64,000 nt of DNA from CAZNKU01 sp045541135 (GCA_045541135.1 JAZQIO010000006.1:1-64000); one strand, 5' to 3'. Counted from the stretch's first letter, positions 35,401 to 44,437 are shown. Program-made: numbers and translations. The notes: a model not told the origin generated them from the sequence alone.

Positions 35401-35861
35401 TTTTCAATATCATTACTAAGAATTGCCTGAGGTATTTCACCTGCAATACACGCAGAAAGGCATATTAACCCATCACTGTACCTTCTTAAAGTATTTTTGT
35501 CAATTCGAGGTTTTACATAAAAACCGTCTACATGAGAAATACTTACAAGCTTAACAAGATTTTGGTAGCCCACATTGTTTTTAGCAAGCAAAATTACGTG
35601 AAAGCGTTTTGAGTCATATGAGTATTCTTTTTCATACAAAGTACGCTCGGCAATATACATTTCGCAACCAATAATTGGCTTTATACCCTGCTTTTTTGCT
35701 TCCTTGTAAAAATCAACCACACCGTACATTACACCGTGGTCCGTAATGGCAAGGGCAGACTGGTTGTGTTTTTTTGCTTCTTCTACAAGCTTTTCAATTC
35801 TGCATGCACCGTCTAAAAGACTATACGCAGTATGTGTATGAAGATGTACAAAATCCGACAT
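32442..35861 (-). CDS. dnaE: DNA polymerase III alpha subunit, DnaE type
   Basis: A 1139-residue replicative polymerase. In order: PHP domain (HLHTHTAYSLLDGA from residue 6; TDHGVMYG), the polymerase palm with the catalytic aspartates in MPDIDMDFC, fingers, a helix-hairpin-helix region, and a C-terminal OB fold (VKICGIITSVNTKVTKNNSR...DLYGSMEIVVFP). It is DnaE-like, with PHP at the N-terminus and no exonuclease insertion, so it is not PolC. AGGAGGGG lies 4 bases before ATG. It is downstream of whiA with an 18-base gap. Confidence 0.97.
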   Translation of the reverse strand: MSDFVHLHTHTAYSLLDGACRIEKLVEEAKKHNQSALAITDHGVMYGVVDFYKEAKKQGIKPIIGCEMYIAERTLYEKEYSYDSKRFHVILLAKNNVGYQNLVKLVSISHVDGFYVKPRIDKNTLRRYSDGLICLSACIAGEIPQAILSNDIENAKLLVREYISIFGKENFFLEMQNHGIPEEMQVNAQLVNFAREYGVEIVATNDVHYVSKKDARYQDILMCIQTGKKESETDRLKFETDEMYLKSSEEMAELFKTLPKAIENTVKIADICNVELEFGNYHLPEFKLPNGVDHFDYLKRICFDGLKKRYENYNEHIERLKYEVNVINDMGFTDYFLIVWDFVKYAKENGIYVGPGRGSAAGSLVSYCLDITTVDPIKYNLIFERFLNPARITMPDIDMDFCIERRGEVINYVREKYGNKNVAQIITFGTLSARSVIRDVGRVISVPYADVDVIAKMIPASPGQTINKALEENQRLRDKYNSNPKIKEMIDIAKELEGLPRHASTHAAGVVITGREVSDYVPLALSDEQPVTQYVMTTLEELGLLKMDFLGLRNLTVIKNTINNIKLCKGEELDINKIDMNKKEVYALIASGNTDGVFQLESAGMKNFMRELKPSCMEDIIAGIALYRPGPADSIPKYIESKNNHNKITYKHPMLQPILESTYGCIVYQEQVMQIVQIMAGYSLGRADVLRKAMGKKKPEVILKEKNAFIYGDGEVCGAVKNGVPEDVAESIFNDMADFGKYAFNKSHAAAYAIVAYQTAYLKTFHKVEFMAALMSSQMGNTDKLNEYIAQLPKMGIKILPVDVNKSYADFIPEGNCIRYGLAAIKNVGRNFVSNIIKNRYGGYNSLKEFCINNSEDGINKRALEFLIKAGAFDNVGKGARSQYLAIFEKTVDEASDSARSNFSGQVSFLGSAELNDDLPNIQPFSKEYTLRLEKEAMGVYLSGHPLDEYADVMEKISTNNIAEIINSFGGSNCGKVKDGDIVKICGIITSVNTKVTKNNSRMAFVQLEDLYGSMEIVVFPNKYSAFETLVTEGSKVCISGKVDGDEEGKVKVLADNIAELKMSSKSKAYIKIPKGKEKKTETVKELLKLYSGNVPVFIYMEAENKYYAASEEYWIQPSPALERHLKKNLGDECCIVLK

Positions 35862-35879
35862 ACTACCCCTCCTTTTTTA

Positions 35880-36755
35880 TTATTCAAATTCTGCAAGCTG
35901 TAAAAGTTTTCTCATTCTGTGGTTTACACCCGACTTTGATATACCAAGCCTTTCCGCCATTTCCGAAAGTGGCATATCAAGACTTTCCATTCTTAATTTT
36001 GCCACCTCTGCAAGCTCCGGCGAAAGACTTTGCCAACCGTGCTCTAAAACTACTTTTTTTATGGCATTTTGCTGACGCATAGCTGTTTGAAAAACCTTTG
36101 TAGCATTTGCCGCCTCAAAATTTGCTTTTCTGTTTACGGAATTTCTCATATCACGTTCTATAACAACATTAACAAATTCCATCATTTTACTGTATGCACC
36201 CATTGAAGCAAGCAAATTTTCTATCTGTTGGCTTTCCTTTATGTAGAAAACATTATTTCCGTATCTTTTTATAACCTTAGGATATAACTCGAAATATTCA
36301 AAAACCTGACGTAGGTCTTTTTCAAGAGAGTGAAGATTAGAAACAAGCTCCACATGGTATCCTTTTGCAGGGTCTATCATACTTCCTCCACCCAAAAAAG
36401 CACCCCTTAAAATTGACGATTTACAGCACTCGTTACGTACAATTTCACGGTCTATTCTCATTGGTACACCGGAAAGCTTCATATCCCTTAAAATCTTTAT
36501 TACGTCAGTTCCTTCAAGTGTGGCATAATACACTCCGGCATCTGTAACATCTACATTTATTTTGATATTATATAAAAAGTTTATAAGGTCATAAAAACGC
36601 TGGGCAACTATGGCATTTTCCGTACGAAGTTTAATTTCATTGTTTTTTATCGAAGCACCGTAGCACACCATTCCCACAAGCTCGGCACGGGCACAGCAAA
36701 CCTCGGTAATATCTATATTACAAACTTCTCCCTTTACTTCTGATGCAAAAGACAT
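35880..36755 (-). CDS. whiA: DNA-binding protein WhiA
   Basis: A 291-residue protein with an N-terminal LAGLIDADG-like fold (SFASEVKGEVCNID..., GAFLGGGSMIDPAKGYHVEL) and a C-terminal helix-turn-helix (LSEMAERLGISKSGVNHRMR). WhiA is a sporulation or cell-division-linked regulator conserved in Gram-positives. ATG 36755 has AAGGAGG 7 bases upstream; a GTG two codons earlier overlaps the spacing. Unusually, yvcK and yvcJ, which often precede whiA, are absent; a FAD oxidoreductase lies upstream instead. Confidence 0.95.
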   Translation of the reverse strand: MSFASEVKGEVCNIDITEVCCARAELVGMVCYGASIKNNEIKLRTENAIVAQRFYDLINFLYNIKINVDVTDAGVYYATLEGTDVIKILRDMKLSGVPMRIDREIVRNECCKSSILRGAFLGGGSMIDPAKGYHVELVSNLHSLEKDLRQVFEYFELYPKVIKRYGNNVFYIKESQQIENLLASMGAYSKMMEFVNVVIERDMRNSVNRKANFEAANATKVFQTAMRQQNAIKKVVLEHGWQSLSPELAEVAKLRMESLDMPLSEMAERLGISKSGVNHRMRKLLQLAEFE

Positions 36756-36811
36756 ATCCACACCTCCTTATAAATTTATATCATTAGCTTGTATAATGTC
36801 TTTCTGATGTA

Positions 36812-38092
36812 TTATATATGGCCGCCATCAATCTCTGCAGTATTTTTACCGTGAATCACAACCGTTTTATCCTCAGGAACATATTCATCAGGAAAATGAA
36901 CCATAACATCTGCTTTTTCAAGCTTTGACTGCAACGCAGAGATATTTACATCAGCAACATTTGTCTTATCCTCAATTGCCATACAAGCCGTCTTTGCAGC
37001 TGCCTGACCTGTAATAATTGCAGGAGGAATAACACGAAGAAGATCCCATCCATAGCCTACACCGGAAGCACTTCTGCCTGCAGTCAGCATGTTTGGATAA
37101 TCCTTTCTTGTTATACATCTTAAAGGAACTTCAAACAAGTGGTCTCTGTGTTCAAAATCATTTATCGCACAAATTGAATCATCAAAATGCTTGTATGCAT
37201 CTGAAACCTTCAAGGCATAGTCACCATTAAGTCTGCATGTTGTTCTGAACTGAGGCATGAAGGGAAGATGTGTAATATCACGACTGAATCTGTCTGTCTC
37301 CTTTAATTTTTCAAGTACAAGATGCTGATTTCTTATTAGATAATCTGTAACTTCTTCAACTGTAAGCCCTGACCATTTTGGAACGTCATCAGGCTGATTA
37401 TCTCCGAACAGATTTATACCGCCACCTGAAATACCGGTAAAGGCACGATAAATATTTTTCTCCTTAACAGCCTTTTCACAGGATGCAAGAGTAATCATTT
37501 TTGCACTATATGTAAAAAAGTTTTCTCCTGTAACAACAGGCACACCTCCACGACGCAAAACATCACAATCTCCCGTTACATCTATGAGCATTTTGCAGGC
37601 ATAATATTCTGTACCTGACTTACTTTCCGTAATAACGCCCTTACATACATTACCATCCATAACCGGCTCACAAGCTATGCAGTCAAAAAGAATATCCGCA
37701 CCTGACTTGGTTATTTCTTCTGTAAGTTGAAGTGCAAAAATATGGGGAGAAAATCGTTGAATATATCTTATATTCGTAGGCTCTTTCGGCTCTCCATTTT
37801 TCCATTCCTCCGGTATTGTATCGTATCCATATTCTGCACTTAGTCTTGCCCATTTTTCACACAAACCAAAAATTATTTGTTTACCGCGTCCATTACACAT
37901 TGGAACAAACAGATTAATTAATCCCAAGGTTGCAAGTCCACCAAGAATATTAGACTTTTCTATAATAAGCACCGAATGTCCATCATTTGCTGCAGTAACT
38001 GCAGCAGCAACTCCTGCTACACCACCACCGCACACAATAACATCGTACTGTCTTTTTACATTTAATTTTTTTGTAATTGTAATGCTATCCAT
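36812..38092 (-). CDS. FAD-dependent oxidoreductase
   Basis: A 426-residue flavoprotein of the FAD_oxidored (PF12831) type. It has a Rossmann dinucleotide site (YDVIVCGGGVAGVAAAVTAA), IIEKSNILGGLATLGLIN, and a second FAD-contact region TAGRSASGVGYGWDLLRVIPP. The start ATG 38092 is chosen because GGAGAT lies 7 bases upstream and the protein then begins like its family. The frame continues open for ~125 codons further, but that part is the remnant of another gene (next entry). Substrate unknown; such enzymes are often found with glycan or ceramidase-like hydrolases. Confidence 0.85.
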   Translation of the reverse strand: MDSITITKKLNVKRQYDVIVCGGGVAGVAAAVTAANDGHSVLIIEKSNILGGLATLGLINLFVPMCNGRGKQIIFGLCEKWARLSAEYGYDTIPEEWKNGEPKEPTNIRYIQRFSPHIFALQLTEEITKSGADILFDCIACEPVMDGNVCKGVITESKSGTEYYACKMLIDVTGDCDVLRRGGVPVVTGENFFTYSAKMITLASCEKAVKEKNIYRAFTGISGGGINLFGDNQPDDVPKWSGLTVEEVTDYLIRNQHLVLEKLKETDRFSRDITHLPFMPQFRTTCRLNGDYALKVSDAYKHFDDSICAINDFEHRDHLFEVPLRCITRKDYPNMLTAGRSASGVGYGWDLLRVIPPAIITGQAAAKTACMAIEDKTNVADVNISALQSKLEKADVMVHFPDEYVPEDKTVVIHGKNTAEIDGGHI

Positions 38093-38514
38093 TGTAAATA
38101 TCTCCTTTTTGATTGATTTATACTTACACTGAACAGAAACATTCAGCTTTTCAGGTGTGGAATCTAAAAAGCCCACAAGTCTTTTTGCCATTGCAAGCTT
38201 ATACTGTTCAGGGTCTGTATTGTCCGCAGAAATCTTGACACCCTTTTTCTCCTTTACAGTTTCAATAATGTGTCTTGCTTCTGCAATTTTTTCTTTTTCT
38301 ACTGTTCTTCTTACTATTTCATCGCACACATCCGTTTTTGGATGAAGTCCGTCAATTGACAAAATTGCAACCTTTTTTCCGCTTTCTTCAATTACAACAG
38401 CTCTTGCATAAAGGCGGTCAAGTACGCACAGCCTCTGCAAATGCTGAAATATCCAGGAACACCACAACCTAACAGAGTTGTTATTTCTTTTTCATAAAAT
38501 CCGAATTTAAACAT
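38093..38514 (-). pseudogene. Decayed neutral/alkaline ceramidase-like gene remnant
   Basis: Starting at ATG 38514 the frame encodes a typical family N-terminus (MFKFGFYEKEITTLLGCGVP then GYF), but the continuation (VLDRLYARAVVIEESGKKVA, LSIDGLHPKTDVCDEIVRR) is in a different frame. A frameshift has therefore occurred near 38425. The rest is only ~125 codons, against ~430 in intact relatives, and ends KYKSIKKEIFT right at the FAD oxidoreductase start with internal parts missing. The family identity is from memory of the motif pattern. An intact gene once probably formed an operon with the oxidoreductase. Confidence 0.65.
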
Positions 38515-38595
38515 TAAACTCTTACACTTCAATAAAATATTACAATCTAAATATAACACAAAACAAGTTTAAAATCAACAAAAAAGAAACTCCGT

Positions 38596-39414
38596 TTATT
38601 CGAAGTTTCTTATATCAAGTATTCTTAATGCATTTTTGTGTGTAATCATATCCATTTCTTCCTGTGCAAGGTCAAGCTTTTTAAGTTCCTCCAAAGGACT
38701 TGACTGACTTTTCCAGGGTGAATCGCTACCATACAAAATTTTTTCTGCACCATGGTTTCTTATAATACGCAAAAATTGTTCTTTTTCAATGTGACTACAA
38801 GCATAGGAAATATCAAAATACATTTCACTGCCCACAAGGTATTTTTCAACATCGTCCCACATTTCAAAGCTTCCAAGATGTGCAGCTATAATATACTTAC
38901 CGCTTACATAGTCCAAAAGTCTTTTAAGTCTTTCGGGATTACAAAGCTCTGATGTAGGTACGCCAATATCCACACCTGCATGGAACATTGTATAAAGTCC
39001 AAGCTCATCTGCCTTTTTTACAATTCTTATTACCTCAGGGCTGTCTACATACACATTCTGATACTGAGGGTGAATTTTAACACCTATAAAGCCTTGCCTT
39101 GCAAGGTCAGTTATTACTTCCTCCCAGTCATCCTGCATAGGATGCAGTGAACCGAAGGAAATTATATTCCCTCCTGTTATTTCCTTTGCATAGGAGTTTA
39201 TGGTAGGTGTCTGCTTTGGCTTTGTTGCAATGGGCATAACAACACTTATATCAACACCGTTTTCTGCCATCGACTGCCGTAGGCTTTCAACAGTTCCCTC
39301 TGTATATGCAGGTACACTTTCCCCCCGTACATTATATACATTTGCCTTTAGTGCATCCAAGGTTTTTGCCGCAATTTGTGGCGGAAAAACATGGGTATGA
39401 AAATCTATTATCAT
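38596..39414 (-). CDS. Amidohydrolase-family (PF04909) TIM-barrel hydrolase
   Basis: A 272-residue metal-dependent hydrolase or decarboxylase-like protein. Metal ligands are visible in FHTHVFPP, the conserved lysine/histidine in GVKIHPQYQN, FHAGVDIG, AAHLGSFEMW and the late aspartate in LYGSDSPW. The substrate cannot be inferred. ATG 39414 is used; a GTG three codons earlier has no better site, and only a weak GGTGAG precedes it. It is 15 bases downstream of ppa and probably shares its transcript. Confidence 0.85.
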   Translation of the reverse strand: MIIDFHTHVFPPQIAAKTLDALKANVYNVRGESVPAYTEGTVESLRQSMAENGVDISVVMPIATKPKQTPTINSYAKEITGGNIISFGSLHPMQDDWEEVITDLARQGFIGVKIHPQYQNVYVDSPEVIRIVKKADELGLYTMFHAGVDIGVPTSELCNPERLKRLLDYVSGKYIIAAHLGSFEMWDDVEKYLVGSEMYFDISYACSHIEKEQFLRIIRNHGAEKILYGSDSPWKSQSSPLEELKKLDLAQEEMDMITHKNALRILDIRNFE

Positions 39415-39429
39415 TTTTCTCACCGTTTA

Positions 39430-39972
39430 TTATTTCAAGTACTTTCTTACATTTGTGTCGTATGCATCTATACAGTTCTGTATAACTTTAAGAGCTTCCT
39501 CTCTGCCACATATTTCATCAACAACAGTTACCTTTTCCTCAAGCATCTTATACACTTCAAAGAAGTGCTTGATTTCGTCAAACTGATGCTTTGGAAGCTC
39601 AGAAATATCATTATACATATTAAGTGACGGGTCTGTATATGGGATTGCAATAATCTTTTCGTCAGTTTCGTTATCATCCGTCATTTTAAGAACACCGATT
39701 GGATAACAGTCTACAATTGTTAAAATATCAAGTTCTTCCTGACACAATACCAAAACATCAAGTGGGTCTCCGTCATCGGAAAGTGTAAGCGGAATAAAGC
39801 CGTAGTTTTGCGGATAATGTGTGGATGTAAACAAAATTCTGTCAAGTCGTATAAGTCCTGTTTTCTTATCAAGTTCATATTTTTTGTGACATTTTTTCGG
39901 AATTTCTATAAGACTTACAAATTTTTCGGGTGTTACTCTTTCTTTTTCAAAATCATGCCATGGATTCATCAT
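39430..39972 (-). CDS. ppa: Inorganic pyrophosphatase, family I
   Basis: A 180-residue soluble enzyme hydrolysing pyrophosphate. The family I signature DDGDPLDVLVL is intact, as are the KYELDKKTGLIRLDRIL and YPQNYGFIP segments. Family I is less usual in Clostridia, where many use family II or membrane pyrophosphatases. AGGAGGAAAT precedes the MM start. It is separated from pnp by a terminator. Confidence 0.95.
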   Translation of the reverse strand: MMNPWHDFEKERVTPEKFVSLIEIPKKCHKKYELDKKTGLIRLDRILFTSTHYPQNYGFIPLTLSDDGDPLDVLVLCQEELDILTIVDCYPIGVLKMTDDNETDEKIIAIPYTDPSLNMYNDISELPKHQFDEIKHFFEVYKMLEEKVTVVDEICGREEALKVIQNCIDAYDTNVRKYLK

Positions 39973-40003
39973 ATTTCCTCCTAAAGTTTAAAATGGACAA
40001 AAT

Positions 40004-40026
40004 GGGCTGTCGTTTTCCGACAGCCC
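40004..40026 (-). terminator. Terminator of pnp
   Basis: GGGCTGTCG / CGACAGCCC with a short loop, followed on the minus strand by ATTTTGTCCATTTT. Confidence 0.85.
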
Positions 40027-40051
40027 TGATTGTTAAATTCTTATAGCAAAA

Positions 40052-42136
40052 TTACTCTGCATCCTTTTTAGATAAATTAATTCTTCCCTTATCGTCGATT
40101 TCGATAACCTTAACCTTAATTTCATCGCCTACGTTAACAACATCTTCCACCTTTTCAACGCGTTCCTGTGCAAGCTTTGAAATGTGTACAAGACCTTCCT
40201 TACCGGGCAATATTTCAACAAAGGCACCAAACTGCATAATTCTTGTTACTGTACCAACGTAAACTTCACCGGGTTCAGGTTCCTTTACGATACCTGTAAT
40301 GATATCCTTTGCAGCCTGAAGTGAAGGACCGTCAACTGACATAATAAGAACTCTGCCGTCGTCGTCAATGTCTATCTTCACACCCGTATCAGCAATAATC
40401 TTCTGGATTGTCTTACCGCCACTACCAATAACGTCTCTGATTTTTTCAGGATCGATGTACATTGTTTCTACTCTTGGAGCATATGCTGAAAGTTCTGCTC
40501 TTGGGCTTTCGATAGCCTTAAGCAATACTTCGTCAATAATCTTGATACGTGCAGCCTTTGTCTTAGCGAAAGCTTCACGGATAATTGCAGGAGTAAGACC
40601 GTCAATCTTAAGGTCCATCTGAATTGCTGTGATACCGTCTTTTGTACCTGCTACCTTAAAGTCCATATCGCCGTGGAAGTCTTCAAGACCCTGAATGTCA
40701 AGCATTGTCATAAAGCTGTCGCCTTCGTCAATAAGACCAACAGAGATACCTGCAACAGGAGCCTTAATAGGCACACCTGCATCCATAAGAGCCAATGTGC
40801 TTCCGCAAACTGAAGCCTGTGATGTTGAACCGTTTGAAGAAAGAACTTCCGAAACCAAACGAATAGCATATGGGAATTCTTCTTCTGTAGGAATTACAGG
40901 TTCCAAAGCACGTTCTGCCAAAGCACCGTGACCAACTTCACGTCTTCCCGGACCTCTTGATGGCTTTGTTTCACCAACAGAGTATGATGGGAAGTTGTAG
41001 TGGTGGATATATCTCTTATTCTGTTCAGCTTCATCAAGACCGTCAAGTTTCTGTGCATCACCAAGAGCACCCAGGGTTGCAACTGTAAGAACCTGAGTCT
41101 GACCTCTTGTAAACATACCTGAACCGTGAACTCGTGGAAGCAAACCAACTTCTGCACTTAGAGGACGGATATCATCAATACCACGGCCGTCTACACGCTT
41201 GTGTTCATCCTTAAGCCAGCTTCTTACGATGTTTTTCTGCATCTTATAAAGAACTTCACCAATTTCAGTGTCGTAGTTTTCATACTTTTCAGCAAGTTCT
41301 GCTTCAAGTTTTTCTTCAACTATCAACATTCTTGCATCACGGATTTTCTTGTCATCTGTGTCAAGAGCGTTTTTAATATCGTCAATAGCAATTCTTTCAA
41401 CATCGTCATACAAATCGTGGTTGATATCGAAAGCTTCATATTTAATCTTTTCCTTCTTACCTACTGCATCTGCAATTTCGTCAACAAAGTCACAAAGCTT
41501 CTTGATTTCTTCATGAGCAAGCATAATTGCGTCATAAACAACATCATCAGGAACTTCTTTAGCACCTGCTTCAATCATACAAACCTTCTGGCGTGTACCT
41601 GAAACAGTCATATTAAGCTGACTTACTTCTCTCTGCTCTGCAGTTGGGTTGATAACAAATTCACCGTCAACAATACCAACAAATACGCTTGCAACAGGAC
41701 CGTTGAAAGGAATGTCGGAAATTGCAATAGCAATAGCTGTACCCATCATAGCGCCGAATTCAGGAAGGTTGTCCTGTTCAACACTCAAAACTGTGGAAAC
41801 GATAGATACGTCATTTCTAAGGTCTTTAGGGAACAAAGGTCTGATTGGTCTGTCAATAACACGGCTTGTAAGAATAGCCTTGTCTGAAGGCTTGCCTTCT
41901 CTCTTTGTAAAACCGCCGGGGATTTTACCTACCGAATAAAGTTTTTCTTCGTAGTCAACAGATAGAGGGAAAAAGTCAACACCCTCACGAGGCTTGTCCG
42001 AAGCTGTTACATTTGTCATAACAACTGTGTCACCGTATCTTACAATACATGAGCCATTGGAAAGCTGTGCCATTTTACCTGTTTCTACAACAAGTTTTCT
42101 ACCTGCAACGGTAGTTTCAAACTGTCTGAATGCCAT
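40052..42136 (-). CDS. pnp: Polyribonucleotide nucleotidyltransferase (PNPase)
   Basis: A 694-residue 3'-5' phosphorolytic exoribonuclease. Two RNase PH domains (first: FRQFETTVAGRKLVVETGKM; second: RPLSAEVGLLPRVHGSGMFT) flank the helical domain. The catalytic region has FKVAGTKDGITAIQMDLKI; a KH domain (DVIGSGGKTIQKIIADTG) and an S1 domain (GEVYVGTVTRIMQFGAFVEI) follow. It lies downstream of rpsO, as in most bacteria, behind a hairpin that may act as a partial terminator or RNase target. Confidence 0.98.
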   Translation of the reverse strand: MAFRQFETTVAGRKLVVETGKMAQLSNGSCIVRYGDTVVMTNVTASDKPREGVDFFPLSVDYEEKLYSVGKIPGGFTKREGKPSDKAILTSRVIDRPIRPLFPKDLRNDVSIVSTVLSVEQDNLPEFGAMMGTAIAIAISDIPFNGPVASVFVGIVDGEFVINPTAEQREVSQLNMTVSGTRQKVCMIEAGAKEVPDDVVYDAIMLAHEEIKKLCDFVDEIADAVGKKEKIKYEAFDINHDLYDDVERIAIDDIKNALDTDDKKIRDARMLIVEEKLEAELAEKYENYDTEIGEVLYKMQKNIVRSWLKDEHKRVDGRGIDDIRPLSAEVGLLPRVHGSGMFTRGQTQVLTVATLGALGDAQKLDGLDEAEQNKRYIHHYNFPSYSVGETKPSRGPGRREVGHGALAERALEPVIPTEEEFPYAIRLVSEVLSSNGSTSQASVCGSTLALMDAGVPIKAPVAGISVGLIDEGDSFMTMLDIQGLEDFHGDMDFKVAGTKDGITAIQMDLKIDGLTPAIIREAFAKTKAARIKIIDEVLLKAIESPRAELSAYAPRVETMYIDPEKIRDVIGSGGKTIQKIIADTGVKIDIDDDGRVLIMSVDGPSLQAAKDIITGIVKEPEPGEVYVGTVTRIMQFGAFVEILPGKEGLVHISKLAQERVEKVEDVVNVGDEIKVKVIEIDDKGRINLSKKDAE

Positions 42137-42266
42137 TTTAAATTACCTCCAATTTTATTTATTTTACGAGGCATCATTTAGCACTTAGTTATACATACTC
42201 ATACGAATACATATAATTAACTGCTAACCTCCGCCTCTTTGTTAATTAGTTTTAAAAGCAATCAAA

Positions 42267-42292
42267 CGAGTGATACAACAAAGTATCACCCG
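42267..42292 (-). terminator. rpsO terminator / rpsO-pnp hairpin
   Basis: CGGGTGATAC / GTATCACTCG with a 6-base loop and a modest T-rich tail, in the 168-base rpsO-pnp gap. Incomplete termination would allow pnp expression; no separate clear pnp promoter was identified. Confidence 0.75.
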
Positions 42293-42304
42293 TTTTCATT
42301 TTAA

Positions 42305-42568
42305 CTATTTTCTCAAGTTACATTTAGCAACGATTGCTCTGTATCTTTCGATATCTTTTTTCATAAGATAGTTCAAAAGACCACGTCTCTGACCAACCAT
42401 TTTCAAAAGACCTCTTCTTGAGTGATGGTCCTTCTTGTTAATCTTAAGATGTTCGTTAAGATGGTTGATTCTTTCTGTAAGTATAGCGATCTGAACTTCA
42501 GGAGAACCTGTGTCAGTCTCATGCAATTTGTACTTTGCAATAATTTCCTGCTTTACTTCCTTCATCAT
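42305..42568 (-). CDS. rpsO: 30S ribosomal protein S15
   Basis: An 87-residue small-subunit protein. The S15 signature spans LNEHLKINKKDHHSRRGLLK and MVGQRRGLLNYL. It has its own promoter (overlapping the end of ribF) and a leader of about 80 bases, in which S15 proteins often autoregulate; no specific S15-binding fold could be confirmed by eye. GGAGGTG is a strong ribosome site. Confidence 0.98.
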   Translation of the reverse strand: MMKEVKQEIIAKYKLHETDTGSPEVQIAILTERINHLNEHLKINKKDHHSRRGLLKMVGQRRGLLNYLMKKDIERYRAIVAKCNLRK

Positions 42569-42656
42569 AGTGCTTTCACCTCCACTTAAATTTTACGCTT
42601 AACCCGAGCATCAGTTGTGTGGAACATTATCCTGAAACCCAGCATTAGCCTCATAT

Positions 42657-42685
42657 ATTATACTACACAATTTTTCATTTGTAAA
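42657..42685 (-). promoter_or_regulatory. Sigma-A promoter of rpsO
   Basis: On the minus strand TTTACA (42685-42680), 17 bases, TATAAT (42662-42657). The -35 overlaps the last codons of ribF. Confidence 0.7.
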
Positions 42686-43574
42686 GATATTTTTTAAAAA
42701 TTTCCAAACTTTTATTTTTGTCAGCTTTTAATTGGTTTTTAAGTTCCTCTTTTGAACTAAAACCAACTACGTTTCTTAGCTTTTCCAAAAAGCAAACGGA
42801 AATATTTTTGCCGTATAAATCTCCTTCAAAATCAAAAATGTTTGTTTCCAACAATATTTTGTTATCCTTAAAGGTAGGCTTGCCTCCGTAATTTGTTACT
42901 GAAGGATATATTTTTCCTTCATATTCCGTAACGGTAGCATATACACCTTCTGAAGGCATTATACGGTTTTCATCTACACAAATATTGGCAGTGGGAAAAC
43001 CCATTGTTCTGCCTATTGCGTTACCGTGAACCACCGTACCGGATATACAAAAATCCCGTCCAAGCATTTTCCTTGCAATTTCAAAGTTATTTTCTTCTAT
43101 ATAACCACGTATTTTTGTGCTGCTTACAATTTCACTTCCAAGGTAGACGGGCTCTACTACATCAATAATGATATCATTTTCAATACAATAGTCCTTTAAA
43201 AAATGTGTGTTGCCCTCTCTTCCTTTTCCAAAACGAAAATTAAAGCCAACGGTTACATAATTTGCTTCCTTAATAAAACTGTTAAGAAAATCTGTTGCAG
43301 ATGTATTTTTAAAATCTGTATCAAACTTTTGAATATAAAGATAATCCACACCAAGACCTTCGAATATTTTAATACGTTTTTCCCAATCGTTAATATATTT
43401 TGCACCCGATGGTAACATATCAAAAGTATATATACAGGATTTACAGTTGTTATCGTTAGAATAATTTACGATATTTTCAATTAATTTTCTGTGCCCCATA
43501 TGAATTCCGTCAAATGCACCAAGTGCAATTGCCATACCTTTTGGGAGCATTTCGCTACTTTTCAATATTTTCAT
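42675..43574 (-). CDS. ribF: Bifunctional riboflavin kinase/FAD synthetase
   Basis: A 299-residue enzyme making FMN and FAD. The N-terminal FAD synthetase has the nucleotidyl-transferase motif GAFDGIHMGHRKLI (19-32) and YVTVGFNFRFGKGREGN; the C-terminal flavokinase has IGRTMGFPTANI and the GVYATVTEYEG...VTNYGGKPTF segment. It overlaps truB by 4 bases, the standard order after truB in Firmicutes. Several flavoproteins in the 5-17 kb operon depend on its product. Confidence 0.97.
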   Translation of the reverse strand: MKILKSSEMLPKGMAIALGAFDGIHMGHRKLIENIVNYSNDNNCKSCIYTFDMLPSGAKYINDWEKRIKIFEGLGVDYLYIQKFDTDFKNTSATDFLNSFIKEANYVTVGFNFRFGKGREGNTHFLKDYCIENDIIIDVVEPVYLGSEIVSSTKIRGYIEENNFEIARKMLGRDFCISGTVVHGNAIGRTMGFPTANICVDENRIMPSEGVYATVTEYEGKIYPSVTNYGGKPTFKDNKILLETNIFDFEGDLYGKNISVCFLEKLRNVVGFSSKEELKNQLKADKNKSLEIFKKYLYK

Positions 43575-44437
43575 TGTTGTTCACCAACGCAAAACATTAT
43601 TTCTACCTTCAGCATTCCGTCCTCCATTTTAGAAAGACTAAGAAGTCTGCCATCACTGTCATACAATTTGTAATAAGCACCCTCAATACCATCATAAGGT
43701 ATAGCATTACCGTTTAAAACCTTGCTTAAAATACTGTTGTCAACAATTATTTTCTCACCATCAAACAAATCAACAGCCAAAGTCACGTATTTTCCGTAAT
43801 TTTCAGGTGTTAAGTCTTCAAGCTTTACAGAATCACGAATTTTGAATATGGAGCTTTGAGTGCGTACAAGACTCGTCATAACTGCACCACAGCCCAATTT
43901 TTCACCAATATCATTACCAAGAGTACGAATATATGTTCCCTTTGAGCATTTTACATCTATTGTAAAGCTATTTTCCTTTACATCAAGAACGTTTATTTCA
44001 TATATTTCTACAGTGCGTGATTTACGCTCCACTTCTATTCCTTTACGGGCAAGGTCGCATAATTTTCTGCCATCCACCTTGATTGCAGAATACATAGGAG
44101 GAATTTGTTCTATTGTACCAACAAAGCTTTTGATGCTATCAACAATTTGCTGTTTGGTGACATTTACGGGACGTTCCTCTAATACTGTACCGCTTATATC
44201 AAGAGTATCTGTTATAATTCCCAATTTAAAAGTGGCAGTATAGCGTTTATCAGAAAAAGTAAGCATATCTGCAACCTTTGTTCCTCTGTTAATGCAAACC
44301 GGCAAAACACCTTCTGCATCAGGGTCTAAAGTTCCCGTATGTCCTACTTTTTTAGTACCTGCAATTCTGCGAACTTTATTTACTACATCATGAGAGGTCA
44401 TACCAACAGGTTTATAAATATTTATTATACCATCCAC
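43571..44437 (-). CDS. truB: tRNA pseudouridine(55) synthase
   Basis: A 288-residue enzyme making pseudouridine 55 in the T loop of tRNAs. The catalytic aspartate is D38 in GHTGTLDPDAEGVLPV, and KPVGMTSHDVVNKVRR and CSKGTYIRTLGNDIG match family motifs. It shares one base with nrnA and overlaps ribF. Confidence 0.97.
   Translation of the reverse strand: MDGIINIYKPVGMTSHDVVNKVRRIAGTKKVGHTGTLDPDAEGVLPVCINRGTKVADMLTFSDKRYTATFKLGIITDTLDISGTVLEERPVNVTKQQIVDSIKSFVGTIEQIPPMYSAIKVDGRKLCDLARKGIEVERKSRTVEIYEINVLDVKENSFTIDVKCSKGTYIRTLGNDIGEKLGCGAVMTSLVRTQSSIFKIRDSVKLEDLTPENYGKYVTLAVDLFDGEKIIVDNSILSKVLNGNAIPYDGIEGAYYKLYDSDGRLLSLSKMEDGMLKVEIMFCVGEQQ

Noticed and set aside
36812..38467. A single 551-residue FAD oxidoreductase starting at a TTG at 38467
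   Set aside because: The first ~125 residues belong to a different, frameshifted family, and a proper ribosome site and family-like start are at 38092.
42569..42674. FMN or other riboswitch near ribF/rpsO
   Set aside because: No conserved FMN-element helices were seen; the region is adequately explained as the rpsO promoter and leader.
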